A DNA stretch of 64,000 nucleotides from positions 28,495-92,494 of the forward strand of contig DVIN01000043.1 in the NCBI GenBank assembly GCA_018711275.1, written 5' to 3'. Every line of letters begins with the position of its first letter. Positions within the stretch are counted from its first letter, which is position 1. The translations under genes and the position numbers were made by a program. This DNA is from Candidatus Pullilachnospira intestinigallinarum. GTDB taxonomy: Bacteria; Bacillota; Clostridia; Lachnospirales; Lachnospiraceae. The notes beneath the pieces are model-generated. The model saw only the letters and a list, made by a program, of their open reading frames with translations, made no database searches and was not told the DNA's origin. Positions 1-8,741 of this stretch are shown here, piece after piece.

Positions 1-1274
1 AGCTTCTGAATCACGGTTCCGGAGAAGTCTTCCGGCACATCGATGTAGGCGATTTCCATGGGCTCCAGCAGCTTGCCCCGTTCATCCGTTTTGTAGAGCA
101 CCTCTGCCTTGCTGACCGCGAACTCATAACCCTCCCGGCGCATATTTTCAATCAGTACCGACAGGTGCAGCTCACCGCGGCCGGAAACCTTGAAGCAGTC
201 CGGAGAATCCGTGTCCTCCACCCGCAGGCTCACGTCGGTGTTCAGCTCCCGGAACAGGCGCTCCCGCAGATGACGGGAGGTGACGTACTTTCCTTCCTGA
301 CCGGCCATGGGGCTGTCATTCACCATGAAATACATGGCGATGGTGGGCTCGGAAATCTTCTGGAAGGGGATGGGCTCCGGATTTTCCAGGTCGCAGAGGG
401 TATCCCCGATGTGGATATCCGCGATTCCGGAGATGGCCACGATGGAACCGATATTGGCCTCCTGCACCTCCACCTTGTTCAGACCGTCAAATTCATACAG
501 CTTGCTGATCTTTACCTTCTTTTTCTTGGAAGGATCGTGATGATTCATCAGCATCACTTCCTGATTGACGGCAATTTTTCCGTTATCCACTTTTCCCACG
601 CCGATACGGCCCACATATTCATTGTAGTCGATGGTGCTGATCAGCACCTGGGTGCCGGCGTCCGGATCACCTTCCGGAGCGGGAATGTATTTCAGGATGG
701 TCTCGAAGAGGGGTTCCATGCTCTCCGGGGTATCGTTCAGATCCAGCACCGCGTGTCCGGTTTTGGCGGAGGCGTACAGGAACGGGCAGTCCAGCTGCTC
801 GTCGGAGGCGTCCAGATCCATCAGGAGTTCCAGCACCTCGTCCACCACCTCGGCGGGACGGGCCTCCGGGCGGTCGATTTTGTTCAGACAGACAATCACA
901 TGAAGATTCAGCTCCAGCGCTTTTTTCAGAACAAACCGGGTCTGGGGCATGGCGCCTTCAAAGGCGTCCACCACCAGGATCACGCCGTCCACCATTTTCA
1001 GCACACGTTCCACCTCGCCGCCGAAATCCGCATGGCCCGGAGTGTCGATGATGTTGATTTTTGTTCCTTTATAATATACTGCCGTATTTTTGGACAGGAT
1101 GGTAATGCCGCGCTCCCGCTCGATGTCGTTGGAGTCCATTACCCGCTCCTGAACCTCCTGGTTTTCCCGGAATACGCCGCTTTGGCGCAGCAGCTGGTCC
1201 ACCAGGGTGGTTTTGCCGTGATCTACATGGGCGATGATCGCCACATTTCGGATATCGTCTCTTTTGATTCTCAT
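1..1274 (-). CDS. typA: Translational GTPase TypA/BipA (C-terminus cut by window edge)
   Basis: Ribosome-associated GTPase of the EF-G/LepA group, thought to act in ribosome assembly and stress or cold adaptation. The minus-strand reading begins [18 protein letters not shown], with P-loop [10 protein letters not shown] near residue 15, switch [13 protein letters not shown], and the guanine-binding NKID. The GTPase domain, domain II and the elongation-factor III-like region are in the window; the rest of the C-terminus lies beyond base 1. The start is the ATG at 1272-1274, preceded by an AAGGAAT-type ribosome site. It is divergent from the ssDNA-binding gene. The elongation-factor family is certain; BipA rather than EF-G follows from the short GTPase domain and the [15 protein letters not shown] motif. 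Confidence 0.96.
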   Translation of the reverse strand, partial: MRIKRDDIRNVAIIAHVDHGKTTLVDQLLRQSGVFRENQEVQERVMDSNDIERERGITILSKNTAVYYKGTKINIIDTPGHADFGGEVERVLKMVDGVILVVDAFEGAMPQTRFVLKKALELNLHVIVCLNKIDRPEARPAEVVDEVLELLMDLDASDEQLDCPFLYASAKTGHAVLDLNDTPESMEPLFETILKYIPAPEGDPDAGTQVLISTIDYNEYVGRIGVGKVDNGKIAVNQEVMLMNHHDPSKKKKVKISKLYEFDGLNKVEVQEANIGSIVAISGIADIHIGDTLCDLENPEPIPFQKISEPTIAMYFMVNDSPMAGQEGKYVTSRHLRERLFRELNTDVSLRVEDTDSPDCFKVSGRGELHLSVLIENMRREGYEFAVSKAEVLYKTDERGKLLEPMEIAYIDVPEDFSGTVIQK

Positions 1275-1338
1275 AAACAGGATTCCTTTCCATGGACACC
1301 GGCCAAAGGACGGCCGGCAGATTCTATGACATGACAAA

Positions 1339-1354
1339 CCCTGTAAATACAGGG
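1339..1354. promoter_or_regulatory. Palindrome in the typA leader
   Basis: CCCTGTA-AA-TACAGGG is a perfect 7-bp inverted repeat between the typA promoter and its start codon. It could be an operator or a small leader hairpin; no cognate regulator is identifiable. Confidence 0.45.
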
Positions 1355-1380
1355 ATTCTACAGGTTAATACACCGTTACA

Positions 1381-1408
1381 AGTCTATCACATTTTTTCCA
1401 GATTACAA
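1381..1408 (-). promoter_or_regulatory. Probable typA promoter
   Basis: Read on the minus strand, TTGTAA (1408-1403) and TAGACT (1386-1381) are 16 nt apart, about 107 bp upstream of the typA start. A second overlapping candidate (TTGTAA 1381-1376, TAGAAT 1360-1355) has only 15 nt spacing. Confidence 0.5.
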
Positions 1409-1509
1409 GGGAAAAGAAAAATTTTTTTGAAAAATGGTTCTAAACGGGAATCCCCCGAATAAGATAGACAATATAAAAATACAAACAAGAGGAAGGGGAA
1501 CTATCATTC

Positions 1510-2136
1510 ATGTCAGATAAGATTATTGAAAACAACCAGGTAGAGATCATGGGGAAAATCGCTTCTCAGTTCACGTTCAGCCACCAGGTATTCGGCGAGG
1601 GCTTTTATATGGTGGATGTGCTGGTGAAGCGGCTCAGTGATTCCGAGGACCGGATCCCGGTGATGATATCGGAACGGCTTCTGGATGTGACGCAGGACTG
1701 CGAGGGAGAGTATATCCACGTTACCGGACAGTTCCGCTCCTACAATCGTCACGAGGAAAAGAAAAACCGTCTGGTGCTCTCCGTGTTTGCCCGGGAAGTG
1801 GAGTTTGTGGAAGATGACGATGAGACCATGAAAACCAATTCCATTTTTCTGGACGGGTACATATGCAAGCCCCCGGTTTACCGGAAAACGCCGCTGGGAA
1901 GAGAGATCGCCGATCTTCTGGTGGCAGTAAACCGTCCATACGGCAAATCCGACTACATTCCCTGTATCTGCTGGGGGAGAAATGCCCGGTATGCCTCCGC
2001 GTTTCAGGTGGGCGGCCATGTTCTGATCTGGGGAAGAATCCAGAGCAGGGAATACGTCAAAAGGATCAGCGAAGAAGAGACAGAAAAAAGGACCGCATAT
2101 GAAATTTCCGTCAGTAAACTGGAATATGTAGATTGA
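1510..2136 (+). CDS. Single-stranded-DNA-binding-like protein (OB folds)
   Basis: A 208-residue protein of the SSB/PriB-like OB-fold group. The second half (about residues 105-205) carries the clear SSB signature: TPLGREIADLLVAVNR, then IPCICWGRNA, then GHVLIWGRIQSREY. The first half has a weaker OB-like pattern ending in a GQFRSYNR stretch, so it may hold two OB folds. It lacks the acidic C-terminal DDDIPF-type tail that recruits partners in canonical SSB, ending in KLEYVD instead. This suggests an accessory SSB rather than the main replication SSB. Start ATG 1510 follows AGAGGAAGGGGAAC. The stop overlaps the -35 element of the dapA promoter. Confidence 0.8.
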   Translation: MSDKIIENNQVEIMGKIASQFTFSHQVFGEGFYMVDVLVKRLSDSEDRIPVMISERLLDVTQDCEGEYIHVTGQFRSYNRHEEKKNRLVLSVFAREVEFVEDDDETMKTNSIFLDGYICKPPVYRKTPLGREIADLLVAVNRPYGKSDYIPCICWGRNARYASAFQVGGHVLIWGRIQSREYVKRISEEETEKRTAYEISVSKLEYVD

Positions 2137-2161
2137 CAGAAGAATTTAATAATGATATAGT
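2133..2161 (+). promoter_or_regulatory. Strong promoter for the lysine riboswitch / dapAB
   Basis: TTGACA (2133-2138), 17-nt spacer, TATAGT (2156-2161). The -35 overlaps the stop codon of the upstream gene. The riboswitch starts about 20 nt downstream, as expected for a leader-controlled operon. Confidence 0.85.
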
Positions 2162-2183
2162 GAATGAAACGAACAGAAGAAGA

Positions 2184-2343
2184 GATAGAGGTCGCGTTCT
2201 TTATCAGTATCCCGCCGGATGTGTCAGGCGCAGGAGATGACGGGAGAAAGGAAAGGATGCCGAAGAGGCAGAGTTCCTGAACCTTTGCTTCTGGGCATAC
2301 CGGCGAAAGCGGTATGACTGTCATCGTATGATGGAGAGCTATC
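2184..2343 (+). promoter_or_regulatory. Lysine riboswitch (L box)
   Basis: The aptamer is bounded by a closing stem GATAG (2184-2188) and CTATC (2339-2343). In between are the conserved lysine-element blocks AGAGGTCGCG, GGGAGAAAGGAAAGG, ATGCCGAAGAGGCA, GGCATACCGGCGAAAGCGG and ATGACTGTCATCGT, in the canonical order for a five-way junction. In this family lysine binding favours the downstream terminator. It sits before dapA, the first dedicated step of the diaminopimelate/lysine branch. Confidence 0.95.
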
Positions 2344-2385
2344 CTGAAAAAGAAAATGGAAGAAGAAGCTTCATTGCGGATTCTG

Positions 2386-2424
2386 AGAGGCGGGCTCACC
2401 ACTGGCAGCTGCGCCTCTTTTTTT
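2386..2424 (+). terminator. Riboswitch expression-platform terminator
   Basis: AGAGGCG (2386-2392) pairs with CGCCTCT (2412-2418), followed by a U-run. It lies 43 nt past the aptamer and about 185 nt before dapA. Further short complementary stretches (CTGCCG near 2478 and CGGCAG near 2501) continue in the leader. Confidence 0.9.
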
Positions 2425-2608
2425 CGCAGTTGGAGGTCCGGCTGGAGATTTTACAATGGTTCCGCCTTCCGGTCTGGCTGCCGCAAATGCATACAGACAA
2501 CGGCAGGGCAGAAGTCAGGCCAGACCCCTCTGCCCTCTGGTTCGATTTTGGGAAAAGAAGATCCCTGTGTGGCCATTCGGCCGATATCAATAGAAAGGAG
2601 AACAGCAT

Positions 2609-3499
2609 ATGGCAATTTTTAAGGGGGCCGGCGTGGCGATTATCACGCCCATGAAGGATAATTATGAGGTGAATTATGACAAACTGGACGAGATCCTTGA
2701 GGAACAGATTGCAGGCGGAACGGATGCCATTGTAATCTGCGGTACCACCGGAGAGTCTGCCACTCTTTCAGAGGCAGAACATATGGAAGCCATCCGTTTT
2801 ACCATTGAACGGGTAAATCATCGGATTCCCGTGGTGGCGGGAACCGGATCCAACTGCACCGCCACGGCGATTCAGATGTCGAAGGAGGCCGATGAAGCAG
2901 GGGCGGACGCTATCCTGCTGGTGACTCCCTACTATAATAAAGGAACACAGAACGGCCTTATCGCTCATTTTTCAAAGATAGCCGGAGAGGTGAAGATTCC
3001 GGCCCTTATGTACAACATTCCCAGCCGTACCGGTGTGGGGATGACTCCGGAAACGATTGCTTATCTGGTAAAAAATGTGGAAAATATTGTGGGCGTCAAG
3101 GAGGCCTCCGGCAATATCAGCCATGTGGCAGAGGTGATGCATCTGTGCGACGGAAACATTGACCTGTATTCTGGAAATGATGATCAGATTGTTCCGATTC
3201 TGTCTCTGGGCGGTATCGGAGTGATCTCTGTGCTTTCCAACGTGGCGCCGGCGTACACCCATGACATTGTGGCAAAATATCTGGAGGGGGAGGTGGCTGA
3301 GAGCCGCGATATGCAGCTTCGGGCGCTGCCGCTGATCAAGGCGCTGTTCTCCGAGGTGAATCCCATCCCGGTAAAGGCGGCCATGAATCTGATGGGAAAA
3401 GAAGTAGGTCCCCTGAGACTGCCCCTGACAGAGATGGAGGAGGCGCACAAAGCGGCGCTGGCTGAAGAAATGAGAAAATTTGGACTGAAACTGGCATAA
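2609..3499 (+). CDS. dapA: 4-hydroxy-tetrahydrodipicolinate synthase
   Basis: Condenses pyruvate with aspartate semialdehyde, committing flux to diaminopimelate and lysine. It is a 296-residue TIM barrel of normal family length. Visible motifs are CGTTGESATLS near residue 45, the catalytic tyrosine in LMYNIPSRTG, and the Schiff-base lysine in VGVKEASGN near residue 163. Start ATG 2609 follows AGAAAGGAGAACAGCAT. First gene of a dapA-dapB operon under the upstream lysine riboswitch; dapB follows after 57 nt. Confidence 0.97.
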   Translation: MAIFKGAGVAIITPMKDNYEVNYDKLDEILEEQIAGGTDAIVICGTTGESATLSEAEHMEAIRFTIERVNHRIPVVAGTGSNCTATAIQMSKEADEAGADAILLVTPYYNKGTQNGLIAHFSKIAGEVKIPALMYNIPSRTGVGMTPETIAYLVKNVENIVGVKEASGNISHVAEVMHLCDGNIDLYSGNDDQIVPILSLGGIGVISVLSNVAPAYTHDIVAKYLEGEVAESRDMQLRALPLIKALFSEVNPIPVKAAMNLMGKEVGPLRLPLTEMEEAHKAALAEEMRKFGLKLA

Positions 3500-3556
3500 A
3501 GAATCCGGAACGGAAAAATTCCGGTTTTGTGCTGGAAGGACGGAAGAGGAGAGACG

Positions 3557-4321
3557 ATGGTAAGAGTAATTATGCATGGCTGCAACGGCCATATGGGACA
3601 GGTGATCACGGGCCTTATCAAAGACGACCCGGATATTGAAATTGTGGCAGGTATTGATCTGGTGGACAACCGGGACAACGGTTATCCGGTATTTACAGAT
3701 ATCTGGACCTGTGAGGTGGAGGCGGACGCGGTGATTGATTTCTGCACGGCGAAAGCCACGGACAATCTGCTGGAATACTGTGTGAAACGTCAGATCCCGG
3801 TGGTTCTGTGCACCACAGGACTGACAGAGGAACAGCTGAGAAAAGTGGAGGAGGCCAGCAAAAAGGTGGCGGTGCTGAAATCCGCCAACATGTCGCTGGG
3901 CGTCAACCTGCTGCTGAAACTGGTGAAGGAAGCGGCACGGACGCTGGCTGTCTCCGGCTTTGATGTGGAAATCGTGGAGAAGCATCACCGGCTGAAAGTG
4001 GATGCTCCCAGCGGAACGGCTCTGGCACTGGCGGACAGCATCAACGAGAGCATGGACAATGCATACCACTATGTGTATGACAGAAGCCAGGTACGCCAGA
4101 AGAGAGACGATAAGGAGATCGGTATTTCATCTGTGCGGGGCGGAACGATTGTGGGTGAACACGATGTGATCTTTGCGGGAGCCGACGAGGTGGTGACCTT
4201 CCAGCATACCGCCTACTCCAAGGCGATCTTTGGAAAGGGAGCCGTTCAGGCTGCCAAATTCCTGGCGGGCAAGGGGCCCGGATGGTATCAGATGAGCGAT
4301 GTGATCGACGCTCAGAACTGA
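3557..4321 (+). CDS. dapB: 4-hydroxy-tetrahydrodipicolinate reductase
   Basis: Second enzyme of the diaminopimelate branch, reducing the DapA product with NAD(P)H. The 254-residue protein begins MVRVIMHGCNGHMGQ, a glycine-rich nucleotide-binding loop, and has the catalytic/substrate motif EKHHRLKVDAPSGTA near residue 140. I chose ATG 3557, preceded by GGAAGAGGAG, over an in-frame codon at 3527 that would add ten residues with no ribosome site. Cotranscribed with dapA. Confidence 0.96.
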   Translation: MVRVIMHGCNGHMGQVITGLIKDDPDIEIVAGIDLVDNRDNGYPVFTDIWTCEVEADAVIDFCTAKATDNLLEYCVKRQIPVVLCTTGLTEEQLRKVEEASKKVAVLKSANMSLGVNLLLKLVKEAARTLAVSGFDVEIVEKHHRLKVDAPSGTALALADSINESMDNAYHYVYDRSQVRQKRDDKEIGISSVRGGTIVGEHDVIFAGADEVVTFQHTAYSKAIFGKGAVQAAKFLAGKGPGWYQMSDVIDAQN

Positions 4322-4344
4322 CAGAAAAACGGAATATGGATTTG

Positions 4345-4418
4345 AAAGAGGACCTTTTTCACGGGAAAACCGAAAAGAAAGTTTTTGGTTTCCCTGCGAA
4401 AAAGGTTCTTTCATTTTT
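4345..4418 (+). terminator. Long terminator hairpin after dapB
   Basis: The arm starting AAAGAGGACCTTTTT near 4345 and the arm ending AAAAAGGTTCTTT at 4411 form an imperfect stem of over 20 bp, followed by CATTTTT. Confidence 0.75.
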
Positions 4419-4653
4419 CCAAAAATTTTACATTATTTTACAATTCCTTAATTTCTTTCTCACAAAAGTATGATAGAAGGCCGGTCAGGGGAAGCGGTAT
4501 TATAAACAACGGATATCCAATGGTTTACCTCGTGAATCCGGCATATGGCCTGAAACGCACAGGCCATCCGGATCCACACATCTGAGACACGAAAGGAATC
4601 ACGGGACGGAGGGCGGAGAGCTTTCCGCTTCTGTGAAGGAGAGGAGAAAGTTT
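4419..4653 (+). other. Intergenic leader of the ABC operon with a hairpin
   Basis: No gene is seen. A TATGAT -10 candidate lies at about 4469 without a good -35. A clean hairpin, ATGGCCTG (4545-4552) with CAGGCCAT (4560-4567), flanked by CCGG on both sides, lies in the leader and has no U-run. It could be a 5' structure or operator. Confidence 0.4.
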
Positions 4654-5499
4654 ATGTTCAAGATGCTGAATCCACGGCGGTTTTACCATGCAGTGGGAAG
4701 ACGCAAATTCCTGGAATTTATCCTTTTTGCGGTCTTCATCCTGTTTTTCTACGGTCCGCTGCTCAATATGCTGATGCTGGCCTTTGCCGATGAGTACAAT
4801 GTACCGCATGTACTGCCGGACAAATGGGGATTTCAGTGGTGGAGCTATGTATTCGGACAGGACAGCCTGGTATCGTCCATGGTTCAGTCCTTTATTGTCG
4901 CCATCGCCACCACGGTGATTTCCATGATTTTCTGTATTCCGGCGGCGTACTCCATTGCCCGGTTCAAATATCGGGGACGAAAAATCTTCATGCTGTCGTT
5001 CCTTCTGACCAACGCATTTCCAAAGCTGGGAATCTATACATCCATCGCGGTTCTGTTTTACAAGTACGGTCTGATGGGAACATATCCGGGCGTAATTATT
5101 ATCCATATGATCAACTCCATGATGTTTATGGTCTGGCTGCCCTCCAACGCATTTCGGAATGTGCACAGGCAGCAGGAGGAAGCGGCCCGTGATGTGGGCG
5201 CGGGGCCTGTCCGTACCTTCTTCAAGGTGACGCTCCCCATGGCCATGCCGGGTATCGCGGTGGCTACGCTTTATACCTTCCTGGGCTCCATGGAAGAGGC
5301 ACAGGGAACCATGCTGGTGGGTCTTGCGAGAATCCAGACCATGCCGGTGGCAATGTACGGAATCGTTCTTGACAGTACGGCCGTTCAGATCGGCGCTGTG
5401 TTTGCGATTCTTCTGATTATCCCCTCTGCGGTGATGATTTTCCTCATGAGAAAATTCATCGGACCGGAGGCAATCGCCGGCGGTTTCAAAATGAAATAG
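4654..5499 (+). CDS. ABC importer permease (iron/organophosphate/polyamine-type, subunit 1)
   Basis: A 281-residue inner-membrane permease with about six membrane helices. The cytoplasmic EAA loop EEAARDVGAGPVRTFF near residue 175 docks with the ATPase. It belongs to the BPD_transp_1 family as seen in Fbp/Afu/Ugp/Pot importers. Start ATG 4654 has GGAGAGGAG immediately upstream; an in-frame GTG at 4633 would place the ribosome site inside the gene. It is first in an operon with the ATPase, lipoprotein, second permease, glycerophosphodiesterase, a small unknown gene and a PHP hydrolase. The context favours an organophosphate substrate. Confidence 0.85.
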   Translation: MFKMLNPRRFYHAVGRRKFLEFILFAVFILFFYGPLLNMLMLAFADEYNVPHVLPDKWGFQWWSYVFGQDSLVSSMVQSFIVAIATTVISMIFCIPAAYSIARFKYRGRKIFMLSFLLTNAFPKLGIYTSIAVLFYKYGLMGTYPGVIIIHMINSMMFMVWLPSNAFRNVHRQQEEAARDVGAGPVRTFFKVTLPMAMPGIAVATLYTFLGSMEEAQGTMLVGLARIQTMPVAMYGIVLDSTAVQIGAVFAILLIIPSAVMIFLMRKFIGPEAIAGGFKMK

Positions 5500-5557
5500 T
5501 ATGGCCGGACGGCCAGTGATGAGATGATAAGGAAAACAGTTGGGAGGAGAAAAATTC

Positions 5558-6565
5558 ATGAGTAATACGATGACTGGCAGTGATTCTGCTGCCGACAATC
5601 GGAAAGTAAAACTTGAAATTAAGAATATGACGAAACATTACGATAACGGAGACGGTGTGGAGAATATCAACCTGAAGGTGTATGAGGGAGAAATCGTAAC
5701 CTTCCTCGGTCCCTCCGGATGTGGGAAATCCACCATTCTGAGAACCATCGCGGGTTTTCTGGATGTGACGAGCGGAGACATTCTTGTGGATGGACAGTCC
5801 ATTGTGAAGCTGCCGCCGGAAAACCGTCCCACCGCCATGGTGTTCCAGAGCTACAACCTCTGGCCGCACATGACCATCTATGAAAACCTGGCATTCGGCC
5901 TGAAGCTTCGCAAGATTCCCAAAAAGACCATCGATGAGGACATCAAAAAGATGCTGGCGCTGGTTTCCATGAGCGGTACCGAGAAAAAATATCCCGGACA
6001 GCTCTCCGGCGGACAGCAGCAGCGTGTGGCCATTGCCAGATCCCTGCTTTTAAAGCCTGCGCTTCTGCTTCTGGACGAGCCCTTCTCCGCGCTGGACGCG
6101 AAGATCCGTCAGCAGATGCGCGAGGAGCTGAAAAGAATTCAGAGCAGCCTGGGGATTACCGTTATCTTCGTAACCCATGACCAGGAGGAGGCCATGGCAA
6201 TTTCCCACCGGATTGTGGTTATGAACAAAGGAAAATTCGACCAGGTGGGAACGCCGGATGAGATCTATGATCAGCCGGCAACCCTCCATGTGGCTTCTTT
6301 TATCGGCGAGATGAATTTCATCAGGAAGGACAAATACACCATCGCGGTACGTCCGGAGGATCTGCTGGTGGATACCGAAAACGGTGAAATCGACGGAACC
6401 GTCAGCACCGTCATGCTGATGGGACATTACGTTTCCATTACGGTCCATGTGGGCGATGAGATTGTGAAATGTTATGTAAACCGTGACATTGGAGATCATC
6501 TGCAGGTGGGCCAGAAGGTGAAGCTGAAAATCGGAAAGAGCACACAGTTTCCCCTGAGCGCCTGA
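5558..6565 (+). CDS. ABC importer ATP-binding protein
   Basis: A 335-residue ATPase energising the importer. Visible are Walker A GPSGCGKST near residue 52, the Q-loop VFQSYNLWPHM, signature LSGGQQQRVAIARS, Walker B ALLLLDEPFSALD and H-loop FVTHDQEEAM. It is followed by a C-terminal TOBE-like beta domain (from about residue 245, with VRPEDLLVD). This is the PotA/FbpC/UgpC subfamily. ATG 5558 follows GGGAGGAGAAAAA; the upstream in-frame TTG at 5540 is less likely. The next gene is the substrate-binding lipoprotein. Confidence 0.93.
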   Translation: MSNTMTGSDSAADNRKVKLEIKNMTKHYDNGDGVENINLKVYEGEIVTFLGPSGCGKSTILRTIAGFLDVTSGDILVDGQSIVKLPPENRPTAMVFQSYNLWPHMTIYENLAFGLKLRKIPKKTIDEDIKKMLALVSMSGTEKKYPGQLSGGQQQRVAIARSLLLKPALLLLDEPFSALDAKIRQQMREELKRIQSSLGITVIFVTHDQEEAMAISHRIVVMNKGKFDQVGTPDEIYDQPATLHVASFIGEMNFIRKDKYTIAVRPEDLLVDTENGEIDGTVSTVMLMGHYVSITVHVGDEIVKCYVNRDIGDHLQVGQKVKLKIGKSTQFPLSA

Positions 6566-6666
6566 GCAGACGGCACAGTTTTGGGCGGCGCGCCGCTTCC
6601 ATGACCGGCAGCCGCGGAAAGCTTTTAATATAGAAGACAGAAGTGAAGAAAGAAAGGAAGAAAGAA

Positions 6667-7869
6667 ATGAAAAGAAAGAAAGGAACATCCTTACTGGCAC
6701 TGATGATGGCAGGAGTTCTGGCTGTGGGTATGGCAGGCTGCGGCGGTTCCGGAAACGGAGATTCCGCTGAAGCATCTGCTTCCGGCGAGTCCGGAGATTC
6801 CGGAGACAAATCTACAGTAACGATCTGGGCCACCGGATCTGACAATGTGCGTCAGGTATACGAGGCGCTGATTGAGGATTTCAACAGCAACTCCGATTAT
6901 GCGGATCAGTATACCGCCGAACTGCAGTTCATGCTGAGCGGTACCGGAACCCAGTCCATGACCGATATGCTGGCGGCTGCTTACCAGGCAAAACAGACAG
7001 ACACAGACTATGACCTGGTGGACGTGGGAGGCGATGACCTGTCTGCCCTGATCTCCAGAGTGGGAGAGGAAGCATTTGTTAAGCTGGATGATTCCAAGAT
7101 TCCCAATGCGGACAGAGTAAGCGCCCAGAGCAGTCTTGCCGCGGATTATGTACAGCCCTACAGAGGAACGACGGTGGTTCTGGCCTATGATTCCGAAACT
7201 GTTCCCAATCCGCCGCAGACCATGGACGAGCTGGTGGAGTGGATGAAGGAACATCCGGGACGTTTCGCTTATAACGCGCCGGGAACCGGCGGAGCCGGAG
7301 ACTCCTTCGCCCGTACCTCCGTATACAACTTCCTGCCGGAAGAAGCCATGACCTCCGATGATCCCAGCTGGGAGGATCAGTGGGATGAGGGCTTCCAGTT
7401 CCTGACCGATATTCATCAGTATATGTACACCTCCGGCGGCAGCATTGTATACCCCAACAAGAACCAGGGTACCCTGGATCTGCTGAACCAGGGTGAAATC
7501 GATATGTGCCCCAACTGGGCGGACATGGTACTGTCCCAGAGAGCGGACGGAACGCTGAAAGATACTATTAAGATCACGCAGATCGATCCCGCGTTTACCG
7601 GTTCTCTGCAGTCTCTGGCCATCCCCACCTTCGGATCCAATGAGGACGGAGCTTACGCGTTTATTGATTACATGCTGACCGACGCCGCACAGGAGATTCT
7701 GGTAAAAGACATGGCGGCGATTCCTCTGGTGGATACCAGCAACCTGGATATGACCGGATATGAGGACGTAATGAATCTGGATGTAAGCAATTTCCGCATC
7801 ATGTCCATTGGCGATCTGGGAACCGACTTCAACGCACGCTGGGACAGCGAAATCGGAACACTGGGATAA
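6667..7869 (+). CDS. Extracellular substrate-binding lipoprotein of the ABC importer
   Basis: A 400-residue binding protein with a lipoprotein signal peptide: basic MKRKKG, hydrophobic core, lipobox GMAGC with the lipid Cys at residue 25. A Ser/Gly/Asp-rich linker precedes the mature domain, which starts VTIWATGSDN. The fold pattern is a family 1 / iron-type binding protein (bacterial extracellular solute-binding), close in style to AfuA/FbpA/PotD. Start ATG 6667 follows AAGGAAGAAAG; the in-frame GTG 6643 would give an extra charged extension. The substrate cannot be read from sequence; neighbours suggest a phosphodiester or sugar phosphate. Confidence 0.85.
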   Translation: MKRKKGTSLLALMMAGVLAVGMAGCGGSGNGDSAEASASGESGDSGDKSTVTIWATGSDNVRQVYEALIEDFNSNSDYADQYTAELQFMLSGTGTQSMTDMLAAAYQAKQTDTDYDLVDVGGDDLSALISRVGEEAFVKLDDSKIPNADRVSAQSSLAADYVQPYRGTTVVLAYDSETVPNPPQTMDELVEWMKEHPGRFAYNAPGTGGAGDSFARTSVYNFLPEEAMTSDDPSWEDQWDEGFQFLTDIHQYMYTSGGSIVYPNKNQGTLDLLNQGEIDMCPNWADMVLSQRADGTLKDTIKITQIDPAFTGSLQSLAIPTFGSNEDGAYAFIDYMLTDAAQEILVKDMAAIPLVDTSNLDMTGYEDVMNLDVSNFRIMSIGDLGTDFNARWDSEIGTLG

Positions 7870-7890
7870 TTCCGGAAAGGAACGATACAG

Positions 7891-8736
7891 ATGAGTAAAA
7901 AAATGAAAACAAATCTGGTGGCATACAGCATGGTACTGCCGGCGTTCCTGGTAGTAATGCTGACGGTGGCCTACCCGATTGTGACAGCAATCATCCAGAG
8001 CTTTCAGGATGGCGAGACAGGGAGCTTTACCCTGGCCAACTACACCTATTTCTTTACCGATAAAGCGCAGAGAAATAACCTGCTGTATACCCTGTATATC
8101 GTGGTGGTGACCGTGGTAATCGCCATCGTGGTGGCTTATCTGCTGGCGCTGTATCTGCGGTTTGTGAAGTCAAAGATTTCCAAAACCATCGGTATGCTTT
8201 ACCTGCTGCCACGATTCGTGCCTTCCATGTGCGCCGTGTACGCCATGATTACCATTATCCGCGACAGCGGTCTGATCAACCGGATCGGACAGCTGTTCGG
8301 GGTGGATATTAATCTGGGAATGATGTATCATGCAAGTGGTATCATCACCATGAACCTCTGGTTCAACATCCCCTTTGCGGCCATGATGATTGCCGCCGGC
8401 CTCGGCGGAATTCCGGATTCCATTATTGAGGCCGCCAGTGATGTGGGAGCCGGGAAACTGAGAATCTTCTGGACCATGATCCTTCCGTTATCTCTGAAGG
8501 ATGTGGTGGTGGCGGCAACCTTTGTGTTCATGTCCAACGTGAGCTCCTTCACCACCCCCTATCTGATGGGAGGAAATGCTCCGAAGATGCTGGGTATCGC
8601 CCTGTACGATCAGTTCAACAGATACATGGACTATAACCGCTCCGCGGCCCTGTCTGTCATCATGTTCCTGATCTGCTCGATATCCGCAGCGGTATATATC
8701 TATACAAACCTGAAAGAAAATGATTGGGAGAAATAA
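7891..8736 (+). CDS. ABC importer permease (subunit 2)
   Basis: A 281-residue membrane permease with about six helices and the EAA loop IIEAASDVGAGKLRIFW near residue 178. It partners with the permease at 4654. ATG 7891 follows GGAAAGGAACG, 21 nt after the lipoprotein stop. The next gene starts 6 nt after its stop, so the hydrolase genes are translationally tied to the transporter. Confidence 0.88.
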   Translation: MSKKMKTNLVAYSMVLPAFLVVMLTVAYPIVTAIIQSFQDGETGSFTLANYTYFFTDKAQRNNLLYTLYIVVVTVVIAIVVAYLLALYLRFVKSKISKTIGMLYLLPRFVPSMCAVYAMITIIRDSGLINRIGQLFGVDINLGMMYHASGIITMNLWFNIPFAAMMIAAGLGGIPDSIIEAASDVGAGKLRIFWTMILPLSLKDVVVAATFVFMSNVSSFTTPYLMGGNAPKMLGIALYDQFNRYMDYNRSAALSVIMFLICSISAAVYIYTNLKENDWEK

Positions 8737-8741
8737 GAAAA

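Noticed and set aside
165..1334. 389-codon plus-strand open frame over typA
   Set aside because: It is the antisense shadow of typA, which has full GTPase motifs on the minus strand; the plus reading has no recognisable domain.
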